This document shows, one piece after another, positions 1 through 5,100 of a stretch of 5,559 bases of DNA. Below the pieces are notes generated by a model. The model made no database searches. It had not been told where the DNA came from and worked only from the letters and a program-made list of their open reading frames with translations. Made by a program: the position numbers and the translations under genes. The stretch is from Bacteroidota bacterium (GTDB lineage Bacteria; Bacteroidota; Bacteroidia; Chitinophagales; Chitinophagaceae), in the NCBI GenBank assembly GCA_023391895.1, contig JAEWAC010000427.1, forward strand, positions 1-5,559, in the 5' to 3' direction. Numbering within the stretch: position 1 is the stretch's first letter; every line of letters starts with the position of its first letter.

Positions 1-110
1 AAAAGTGCGGTCGCTCGTTTAAACACCTTTGCCCGAAGAGATCCTTTTGAAAGCAACCCTTCCAAATACTGCTTGTCTTTGGTACGCAACTTCATATGCC
101 GCTTTTCCAT
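1..110 (-). CDS. N-terminal fragment of an IS630-type transposase / helix-turn-helix protein (cut by window edge)
   Basis: Reading leftward from an ATG at 110-108 gives 36 codons that stay open to the window edge. A second in-frame ATG at 95-93 gives the shorter start MKLRTKDKQYLEGL and is an equally possible start. The segment continues LLSKGSLRAKVFKRATAL. A 'KG..RA.VFKRA.AL' stretch near the N-terminus is what I associate with the helix-turn-helix DNA-binding region of IS630-family transposases in Bacteroidota; the family assignment is from memory of such proteins, not a search. The catalytic DDE domain would lie outside the window. No strong Shine-Dalgarno is seen, only a GGTGGTG stretch just before the first ATG. 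It could instead be a stand-alone HTH protein. Confidence 0.5.
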   Translation of the reverse strand, partial: MEKRHMKLRTKDKQYLEGLLSKGSLRAKVFKRATAL

Positions 111-170
111 ACACCACCAGTTTAGAAACTACCACCACAAATATTAATCCACTTAAAAGCCAATGTACTT

Positions 171-237
171 ACTGATACCAGTTAAGAATTTAACATGATA
201 ATATTCAATCATTCCAAATGAGTGTTAACTGACACCA
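171..237. repeat. Two near-identical 10-bp repeats at a possible end of the left transposon
   Basis: ACTGATACCA (171-180) and ACTGACACCA (228-237) match at 9 of 10 positions in the same orientation, 57 bp apart. They lie in the leader of the transposase-like gene at 110-1. The outer copy is followed directly by TA (238-239), the dinucleotide that IS630/Tc1-type elements duplicate on insertion. This would fit an outer end and a subterminal transposase-binding site, with the element ending at about 237. The opposite end is outside the window, so the boundary cannot be proved. Confidence 0.3.
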
Positions 238-265
238 TAATCATTTTAATAGAAATCTTGTGGCA

Positions 266-499
266 TCAATTCGTACAGCGTCTGAAGGAATTAAGCATTA
301 TGGGTATTTGGAATTTTGCTGTTTCTCCTTGTTCAACAGCAATATTATTATCATTTGGTTTAAAACATAGTCTACTGCCCTTACTGCTAAACTTCATTTG
401 CCTGTCGCACAACTCAAATAAAGGAACTAAAACGCAGTTGGAAACGGGTGGGAACGAGACATAGGGTTTCAAATCAGGTTTAAGTTTTACATACGCCAT
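266..499 (-). CDS. Possible small hypothetical protein (77 aa)
   Basis: An ATG at 499-497 opens a 77-residue frame starting MAYVKLKPDLKPYVSFPP and ending FRRCTN. An AAAGG sequence lies 8 nt upstream, a weak but well-spaced ribosome binding site. A TTG two codons further upstream would be a longer alternative start. There is no signal peptide, membrane segment or motif I recognise. It has the same orientation as the helicase and begins 87 bp after the helicase stop. The opposite strand also carries an ORF of similar length here, so the open frame may be chance. I do not recognise the product. Confidence 0.2.
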   Translation of the reverse strand: MAYVKLKPDLKPYVSFPPVSNCVLVPLFELCDRQMKFSSKGSRLCFKPNDNNIAVEQGETAKFQIPIMLNSFRRCTN

Positions 500-554
500 G
501 CTCAAAGCCTTTGTTCAGCAATAATCGCTTTAATCAATCCTTTTTGAGTTGTGC
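407..554. repeat. 12-bp perfect inverted repeat with 124-bp spacer
   Basis: GCACAACTCAAA at 407-418 recurs as its reverse complement TTTGAGTTGTGC at 543-554. Outside the right arm the sequence forms GTTGTGCAAC (548-557), with 4-bp complementary GTTG/CAAC arms around a TG centre. Similarity extends weakly into an AAAGGA stretch next to both arms. The repeat lies between the helicase tail and the left transposon. It could be a recombination or binding site, or chance; nothing assigns a function. Confidence 0.4.
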
Positions 555-586
555 AACGCCACCTATATTAAGCGCAGGTTTTCATC

Positions 587-1531
587 TCATCTCCATTTGT
601 TTACGTGTTCTACTTTGTCGTTAAATTGTGAGGCCAATGATTTAACTCTTGATTTTAAAAGTAATTTCCTGCCGTCAATTGTCCTTGTAAAAATAAGGTC
701 GCAAGCACCTACAAGTCGTTCCCATTGGTTCTTGAAATATTCAGCCATATTTTTGGTTCTGCCAAGTACTTCAGGAACGGAATGATAGTCCTTTTGCTTC
801 ACAAAAAGCATAAACCTATTTTTCCTGATAATTACATAACGTGGATTGTCTATAGGGCCAACAATTTCTTGAAGTGCATTGATGAAAGTTGATTTTTCAA
901 AAGTTGTTCCACCTTCTAAATGGCAAAAAACCGAACCCCAATTATCAACTGAAGTTTCAACTTTCAGCTTCGAGTTGTCGGTATGAACTACTCCTGCCTT
1001 AACCAATGAATCTAGCAATGCCTCACCAATTTGTTGTATGTCTTTCGAGATGTCACGATACTTGAGATAAAGTCTTAGTGTCTTATAAGTCAGCTTGCCA
1101 AAAATAGCCATTCCAAGTATTCCAAGAATAGCGAGGAAGACAAATAAGTCTTGGATTGACTTTATAGTTCTTGCAGTTCTGCCAAGAACTTGTAAGCTTT
1201 CCAATCCGAAGACAACTAAGCCTGAACCCAATGTTGCTAAAAGATTTGCGATTGTTTTGTTTAGATAAATAGATTTAACAGCTCTATACGCTCTCTTTTC
1301 AGGAAACGGGATTTTGATTTCTTCTACAAGATTTACCCCTGTTGCAAGTGCTTCTTCCCAACGTTGCTTTAAACTTTCTCTGTCGCCTGCAAACGAAAAC
1401 ATTTCCTTATTCTTCTTCTTAATCTCTTCTTGGCTGTAAAAATTTTCAGGCAAATTCAGTCTGCTAATTCCGTTTTCTATTCCGGCTTCTTCTTTGAACG
1501 AAATACCTATAAAACTCCTGAAGCGTCTCTT
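587..1531 (-). pseudogene. C-terminal fragment of the IS-interrupted DEAD/DEAH helicase (314 codons, membrane-anchored tail)
   Basis: This is the 3' part of the helicase gene whose 5' part lies at 4195-2415. The frame is open from the target duplication at 1531 down to the TGA at 589-587, beginning KRRFRSFIGISFKEEAGIEN. Going upstream into the IS the frame meets TAG at 1543-1541, so it cannot be made as a fusion. The first internal candidates are TTG at 1453 and ATG at 1402, neither clearly a real start. In the rejoined 907-residue protein, two hydrophobic segments fall at about 687-706 (IANLLATLGSGLVVFG) and 721-738 (DLFVFLAILGILGMAIFG), separated by a short basic stretch (GRTARTIKS). A soluble tail of about 165 residues follows. 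This suggests a helical hairpin anchoring the protein to the inner membrane. No stops or frameshifts have accumulated, so the break is probably recent. The tail's function is not known to me. Confidence 0.85.
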
Positions 1532-1532
1532 A
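1530..1532. repeat. Target-site duplication TTA, left copy
   Basis: TTA directly abuts the left inverted repeat of the IS and matches TTA at 2415-2417 on the other side. A 3-bp TNA duplication is typical of the IS1031 and IS427 groups of the IS5 family. Merging the two copies rebuilds CTTAAG in the helicase gene and restores its frame. Confidence 0.88.
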
Positions 1533-1563
1533 GAGGTATTCTAAATTTAGTTCATTAGTTTTC
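1533..1563 (+). repeat. Left terminal inverted repeat of the IS5-family element
   Basis: These 31 bp pair with 2384-2414 with 7 mismatches; the outer 20 bp match at 17 positions. The transposase stop codon TAA (1549-1547) and its last codons lie inside this repeat, so the coding sequence runs almost to the physical end of the element. Confidence 0.85.
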
Positions 1564-2317
1564 TTAGGGTTATGACAATGGCGCTCATAATGATCATGGC
1601 TTTTGCCATGTGGAGGGTTTTCTCATAATCTTTAGCCAGCCGGCGGAAGTTTTGGAGCCAGGCAAAGGTTCGCTCCACAATCCAACGTTTGGGCAGCACT
1701 TTGAAGCGTCCACCGGTAGCTTTCTTCTCTACGATTTCCCACTCAATGCGGCCATGTGCGCTGAAAGGCGGAATACCCTGGTACGCGCCATCCGCGATGA
1801 CTTTCTTCACCCTTTGCAAATCTTCCACATCGCCCTGGAGTGTCATGGCTCCGACTTTATCATGCACGGAGGCGGCTGTCACCCCTGCTGCCATCACATT
1901 TCCTTCGGTGTCCACGGCCAGGTGCCGCTTTCTTCCCTTCACGTTTTTGCCGGCATCATAGCCCACTTCCGCTCCGGAAAATGCGGGTGTTTTCACCGAC
2001 TGCGAATCCACCATCACCAGGCTGGGTTCTGCCGCTCTTCCTTGTTCCATGCGCAGTTTCTGATTCAATGTATAAAGCAGCTTTTCCAATACCCCAAACA
2101 CCATCCACTTGTGGTAATAATACCAAACACTCTTGTAGTTGCCGTACTCAGGCGGCAGCCCTTCCCATTTGCAGCCATTTTCCAGGAGGTAAATAATGCC
2201 GCTCACCACCACCTGCAAGTTGTTCTTGCGCTTGCGCTGCTTTGGCTCCAAAACCAGCTTAACTTCATCCCACAGGGAATCAGATAGCAGAAAAAGAGTT
2301 TGCATATCCATTCGCAT
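1547..2317 (-). CDS. IS5-family DDE transposase, full length (256 aa)
   Basis: It catalyses cut-and-paste movement of the surrounding IS. The N-terminal ~85 residues contain the LLENGCKWEGLPPEYGNYKS block typical of the DUF4096 DNA-binding part of IS5 transposases. The RNase H-like catalytic domain follows. The expected acidic triad is visible as D104 (VMVDSQSVK), D176 (VIADGAYQG) and E215 (RWIVERTFAWL). The GKNVKGRKRHLAVD stretch (123-136) and the R/K-rich helix after the glutamate (NFRRLAKDYE) are also standard. The length of 256 is normal for a single-ORF IS5-type enzyme, with no frameshift or truncation, so it looks functional. The start at 2317 is preceded by AGAGGTG at good spacing; an ATG two codons later is an alternative. 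It immediately follows the stop of the interrupted helicase frame (TAAATG), so helicase transcripts may feed its translation. Confidence 0.95.
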   Translation of the reverse strand: MRMDMQTLFLLSDSLWDEVKLVLEPKQRKRKNNLQVVVSGIIYLLENGCKWEGLPPEYGNYKSVWYYYHKWMVFGVLEKLLYTLNQKLRMEQGRAAEPSLVMVDSQSVKTPAFSGAEVGYDAGKNVKGRKRHLAVDTEGNVMAAGVTAASVHDKVGAMTLQGDVEDLQRVKKVIADGAYQGIPPFSAHGRIEWEIVEKKATGGRFKVLPKRWIVERTFAWLQNFRRLAKDYEKTLHMAKAMIIMSAIVITLRKLMN

Positions 2318-4195
2318 TTATTCACCTCTTCTTTTGCAAAGCTGATTCCCTTTTTCTTTGCCCCACTTCCCGAACCCTTTACTGAAAATCAACCAACTAT
2401 TTTTAGAAAACCTCTTAAGCAACTCAAAGTCATCTCCGCCCGTTAGTGATGTCGGGTCAATACAGGCTAAATGCCAGATGTTTCCTGTTTTGTCTTGATT
2501 GTCCTTTTGTGTTCTGATAGCTCTGCCCCGCATTTGATTAGATAAAACAAATGAGCCGACAAAACTTGCCAGTATCAATGAATTGATTGCAGGTGCATCC
2601 CAACCTTCACCAAGCAATGATTTTGTTCCAATGAGGATTTCAATTTCTCCACGTTGAAAAATCTGTGTAACGATGTGAACAATATCATGTTTGAGCTGCT
2701 CGGTTTGGTTGATTAAAATGTAATTGCTATCGAATGGAACCTGACTTGAACTGATTTGCGTAATTCCATAATTGGCTGCTTTTAATTCAAATGCTGAATA
2801 GGCAGTCTTCGGAATAATGATTATTGAACCCGTTAGCACACCGATCTTCTTGTTGTTAGTATTTTCTCGTCTTAATTTTTCAAAAATTGGGATGACGCCG
2901 ACCTTATTGAGGTCAAGATTATTTTCAGAAGAATTTACAAAGAATTCTTTTCGTATACAATCCGAGAGAATAACCAAACGTAATTCTTTACCTAATTGAC
3001 TGTATTCAAAATCAACAATCTCTCTGATTCCATTGAGTTTGCTTATGCTTGAAGTCAAAAAACCTGCAACTCTTTTGTTATATAAAAAATTAATTTGTCG
3101 CCTTTCAATTGCGCCGTATCGCCTTAACCGGTTTTCAAGTGTTTTTTGGTGTTCTTCATAAGGCTTAAAATGCTCTTTCTCTTTGTAGAGATAAAAATCT
3201 AAAAGGGTTTCAATCCATTCATAATCAAGTTCCGGAACCTCATTTTCTTTACCCCCGATAATTTCCAGATGTGTTTCAGGAATTTCTTTTCCGCTGGCGT
3301 GAAGAAAAATTAAACATGCCGAGTAACAGGATAGGTTATTGTAAATCCAATCTAATTGTTCTAAAGGGTTAATCCAAATCTGATGGCTCTCGATTGCTTT
3401 AATTATTGTTTCATCATTCTTAATTTCCTGAAAAAGCTTGTCGATATTCTGTCTAAAATCAACAATGCTTTGGTTTTCTTTTTCCGTCGGCAAAGTAAAA
3501 TGTACATAGTCTTGATGAGGACATAAATCACCTTCAATTACCAGTTCAGGAACTGATATTTCTGTATCAACAGGTCCGTTTAAATCAATGTAGCGTTGCC
3601 ATTCTGCTGCTGTTACATCATAAGGCGGAGTTGCAGTCAAACCGATAATTACCGGGTCAATTCTTTCCTTAACTTTTGTCATCGTTTGCCACCACTCGTT
3701 TTTAAGGTGATGTGCTTCGTCCACCACGATGGTTCTTATATTTTGTAATTTCAGGCCGTATACGATATTGTCAAGGTTCGAATTTATTACTCTCCCGTTA
3801 CCGTTTTCTACTGATTCTTCTTCGTCTTCAGTGTCATCTTCTTCAACTTTTAGGTTGTTGCAAGCTGCGTGAAGCCCTTGATAGGTTACAACAGTCATAA
3901 ATTTCGGGTTGCGAATGTCTCTCGAAACCCAATCGGGTGTATGTGTAGTTGGAAGAAATAACTCACAAAATCGCTGTTTCCATTGATTACGGATTGGGAT
4001 TGTTGGTGCAAGAATTAAAGTCGGTTTGTTCAGTCGAATAGCAACTTCAAGTCCTAAAACTGTCTTTCCCGAACCCGGCGGTGCTATTACGTGTAAATGG
4101 CCATCAGTTAAATGGCCTTGTAAGTCGTCGAGCACGCGTTGTTGGTATTTTCTCCAACTGTATTTAAATTTTATGCCTTTAGGATATTCTGTCAA
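2318..4195 (-). CDS. N-terminal part of an SF2 DEAD/DEAH-box helicase, truncated by the IS (native residues 1-594 plus 31 IS-encoded residues)
   Basis: This is an ATP-dependent superfamily 2 helicase or translocase core of the SSL2/restriction-subunit-R type, presumably acting on DNA. Visible motifs in order: aromatic/Q-like WRKYQQRVL (14-22), Walker A APPGSGKT (38-45), motif Ia LILAPTIPIRNQW (60-72), DEAH (159-162), motif III LTATPP (186-191), motif IV LRLVILSD (405-412), motif V GTKSLLGEGWDAP (523-535) and motif VI QMRGRAIR (554-561) with its arginine fingers. A very acidic insert (EEDDTEDEEESVE, 118-130) lies before the DEAH box. The long gap between motifs III and IV probably holds an accessory domain. 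The start is TTG at 4195: AAGGAG lies 10 nt upstream, an in-frame TGA lies six codons upstream, and the next in-frame ATG would lose Walker A. From residue 595 the sequence is IS-encoded and ends at TAA, next to the transposase ATG. The rejoined gene would give 907 residues. The core might still hydrolyse ATP, but without its membrane-anchored tail. Confidence 0.9.
   Translation of the reverse strand: MTEYPKGIKFKYSWRKYQQRVLDDLQGHLTDGHLHVIAPPGSGKTVLGLEVAIRLNKPTLILAPTIPIRNQWKQRFCELFLPTTHTPDWVSRDIRNPKFMTVVTYQGLHAACNNLKVEEDDTEDEEESVENGNGRVINSNLDNIVYGLKLQNIRTIVVDEAHHLKNEWWQTMTKVKERIDPVIIGLTATPPYDVTAAEWQRYIDLNGPVDTEISVPELVIEGDLCPHQDYVHFTLPTEKENQSIVDFRQNIDKLFQEIKNDETIIKAIESHQIWINPLEQLDWIYNNLSCYSACLIFLHASGKEIPETHLEIIGGKENEVPELDYEWIETLLDFYLYKEKEHFKPYEEHQKTLENRLRRYGAIERRQINFLYNKRVAGFLTSSISKLNGIREIVDFEYSQLGKELRLVILSDCIRKEFFVNSSENNLDLNKVGVIPIFEKLRRENTNNKKIGVLTGSIIIIPKTAYSAFELKAANYGITQISSSQVPFDSNYILINQTEQLKHDIVHIVTQIFQRGEIEILIGTKSLLGEGWDAPAINSLILASFVGSFVLSNQMRGRAIRTQKDNQDKTGNIWHLACIDPTSLTGGDDFELLKRFSKNSWLIFSKGFGKWGKEKGNQLCKRRGE
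2323..2330 (-). promoter_or_regulatory. Ribosome binding site of the transposase
   Basis: AAGAGGTG on the minus strand lies 5 nt before the ATG at 2317-2315. It sits inside the last codons of the read-through helicase frame, so ribosomes ending at 2318 could re-initiate directly. Confidence 0.55.
2384..2414 (-). repeat. Right terminal inverted repeat of the IS5-family element
   Basis: It is the partner of 1533-1563, reading GAGGTTTTCTAAAAATAG inward on the minus strand. It lies upstream of the transposase and encodes part of the foreign tail of the truncated helicase. Confidence 0.85.
2415..2417. repeat. Target-site duplication TTA, right copy
   Basis: TTA abuts the right inverted repeat and is identical to 1530-1532. 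See the left copy for the effect of merging them. Confidence 0.88.
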
Positions 4196-4205
4196 TTTGT
4201 ACGGT

Positions 4206-4211
4206 CTCCTT
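4206..4211 (-). promoter_or_regulatory. Ribosome binding site that fixes the TTG start of the helicase
   Basis: AAGGAG on the minus strand lies 10 nt before TTG at 4195-4193 and just after the stop of the 57-aa ORF at 4217. It overlaps the in-frame TGA (4213-4211), so no longer start is possible. Confidence 0.6.
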
Positions 4212-4216
4212 CAAAT

Positions 4217-4390
4217 TTATAGCCAACATAGAGAGGCTTTCAGCAGTGAAGGAATTTTTATTTCTGCCGCCTCAATAAGTTGCTTTAGCAAAATAGTAAT
4301 TCTTCTGTTCAAGATGTATCCTATCATCTGTATTGCTGAAACCCTAAGTAATAGGAGGTAGTATTTAATCTTAGGTTGTTTTATATTCAT
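4217..4390 (-). CDS. Small leucine/isoleucine-rich hypothetical protein (57 aa), overlapping the upstream membrane-protein gene
   Basis: The frame starts MNIKQPKIKYYLLLLRVSAI and ends LLKASLCWL. The ATG at 4390-4388 is preceded by AGGAG (4403-4399) with 8-nt spacing, as good a signal as any in the window. It overlaps the end of the upstream gene by 20 bp in another frame and stops 21 bp before the helicase TTG, just ahead of that gene's ribosome binding site. This packing is typical of co-translated operon genes. The protein is basic near the N-terminus and rich in Leu and Ile, with possibly amphipathic helices (about 10-27 and 31-50) but no clear membrane segment. I do not recognise it. Alternatives are a decayed gene remnant or a leader peptide that couples translation into the helicase. 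Confidence 0.45.
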   Translation of the reverse strand: MNIKQPKIKYYLLLLRVSAIQMIGYILNRRITILLKQLIEAAEIKIPSLLKASLCWL

Positions 4391-4790
4391 TCTTTAAGCT
4401 CCTGAAGCTTAGGAGTATTGATAGAATGATAAACGGTATGGCTGTGATAATCGTTATAATAATCGTCCTCTCATTCCAAAGGTAGCTCAGCAGTATGCAA
4501 AATGCTAATACGAGGGAGAGTAATCCTAATAATTTTAAACCTGTTGAAAGCTTTCGCTTTGTAAAGAATGCTGTTAAGATTGATAGCTGACCAAAAAAGT
4601 TTATAAAAGCCGAATAAAACAACTTAGATACTAAAATTGAGTCGAATGAAGGTGTATCATTAGCATCTAACAAGTTGCTGATAAAATAAAATTCTAGCAA
4701 TCCTAATGTTCCAATACCATGTCCAGCTGCAATCACTATAAAAAAGTTAGCCATTAAGGTCCATACACTTAAACTTTTATACTGATTCAT
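4371..4790 (-). CDS. Hypothetical membrane protein with four predicted transmembrane segments (139 aa)
   Basis: The protein is almost entirely hydrophobic. Segments fall at about 10-38 (including NFFIVIAAGHGIGTLGLLEF), 53-76 (FYSAFINFFGQLSILTAFF), 83-104 (GLKLLGLLSLVLAFCILL) and 109-128 (IIITIITAIPFIILSILL). Short loops contain LDANDTPSFD (41-50) and the basic TKRKLSTG (77-84), and the C-terminus is polar (RSLKNEYKTT). By the positive-inside rule the 77-84 loop and the C-terminus should be on the same side, cytoplasmic. There is no cleavable signal peptide or catalytic motif, and I do not recognise the family. The ATG at 4790 has only an A-rich leader, which is common in Bacteroidota. It is first in a close run with the 57-aa ORF and the helicase, which itself has membrane segments, so a shared membrane-associated role is possible but unproved. 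Confidence 0.75.
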   Translation of the reverse strand: MNQYKSLSVWTLMANFFIVIAAGHGIGTLGLLEFYFISNLLDANDTPSFDSILVSKLFYSAFINFFGQLSILTAFFTKRKLSTGLKLLGLLSLVLAFCILLSYLWNERTIIITIITAIPFIILSILLSFRSLKNEYKTT

Positions 4791-5100
4791 TCTATTGCTT
4801 ATATATCATCAATATACACAATTCCTTATTCGGCTTATGATTGATAGACAATATTGAATTATGCAAACTTTTAAAGAAAGTCGTATTTCAACAAAACTGG
4901 CTATGAAGGCCGAAAACGCCGTAACATAAAAAAATTAAATGGATAAAAACTACAGCTATACTTTTACCTATCCATCCGGCTGAACAAGCAACAGATGGCT
5001 GTATGGGTTTTTAAAGAAGTTTGAGCAACGACCATTCACAGATATTAACCACCCAAACCTAAAAAAATCAGGATCGCTTTTTAATAGCAGCGGAAAACAC
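4791..5100. other. Intergenic region between the DUF6702-type gene and the membrane-protein gene
   Basis: This is 310 bp of mostly AT-rich DNA without an intact gene. A weak hairpin follows the DUF6702 stop on the minus strand (CGCT and AGCG around a 10-nt loop, then a run of seven T seven bases later); it is too weak to call a terminator. A plus-strand ATG at 4939 with an A-rich leader opens 14 codons (MDKNYSYTFTYPSG) and then stops. Another plus-strand run of 22 codons starts at 4861. Neither is an intact gene. The promoter of the downstream operon should lie here, but no clear Bacteroidota-type -33/-7 pair is visible. Confidence 0.5.

Larger units (their letters stand above)
238..586. other. 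Gap between the helicase tail and the left transposon
   Basis: This 349-bp stretch has no gene I recognise. It holds one inverted repeat (arms 407-418 and 543-554) and a weak minus-strand ORF (499-266); both have their own entries. An overlapping plus-strand ORF at 222-464 has no ribosome binding site and no recognisable protein features and is treated as chance. I see no tRNA gene, no convincing terminator hairpin with a T-run after the helicase stop at 587-589, and no clear promoter. Confidence 0.5.
1533..2414 (-). mobile_element. Complete IS5-family insertion sequence (882 bp), inserted in the helicase gene
   Basis: Both ends are visible. The left end begins GAGGTATTCTAAATTTAG and the right end, on the other strand, begins GAGGTTTTCTAAAAATAG. 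The 31-bp terminal repeats match at 24 positions. The element carries one intact transposase ORF, pointing the same way as the helicase. A 3-bp TTA duplication flanks it. Length, single ORF, GAG ends and TNA target fit the IS5 family, IS1031 or IS427 group; the group assignment is inference. GC is clearly higher than in the interrupted gene (a sampled line is about 57% versus 33%), as expected for a recent arrival from another background. Confidence 0.9.

Noticed and set aside
222..464. Plus-strand open frame of 80 codons starting MLTDTIII
   Set aside because: There is no ribosome binding site, it overlaps the proposed transposon end, and it competes with a minus-strand frame of similar length. 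Treated as chance.
549..785. Plus-strand frame of 78 codons
   Set aside because: It is antisense to the end of the helicase C-terminal fragment and has no supporting signal.
1610..2287. Three plus-strand open frames (1610-2287, 1689-1961, 1840-2196)
   Set aside because: All are antisense to the intact IS5-family transposase. Their translations are rich in His, Pro and Ser with no domain features, as expected from complementary GC-rich coding DNA.
2817..2999. Plus-strand frame of 60 codons, and a similar one at 3712-3900
   Set aside because: Both lie wholly within the helicase coding sequence on the opposite strand. The helicase motifs are unambiguous.
4212..4219. TAAATTTG on the minus strand, matching the Bacteroidota -7 promoter element TAnnTTTG
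   Set aside because: It directly abuts the helicase ribosome binding site, so a transcript starting from it would lack that site. No well-spaced -33 TTTG is present.
4026..4361. Plus-strand open frame of 111 codons
   Set aside because: It is antisense to the helicase N-terminus and the 57-aa ORF, with no ribosome binding site or recognisable protein.
5050..5095. Possible terminator after the DUF6702-type gene
   Set aside because: The stem is only 4 bp with a 10-nt loop, and the T-run is seven bases away. Too weak to annotate.
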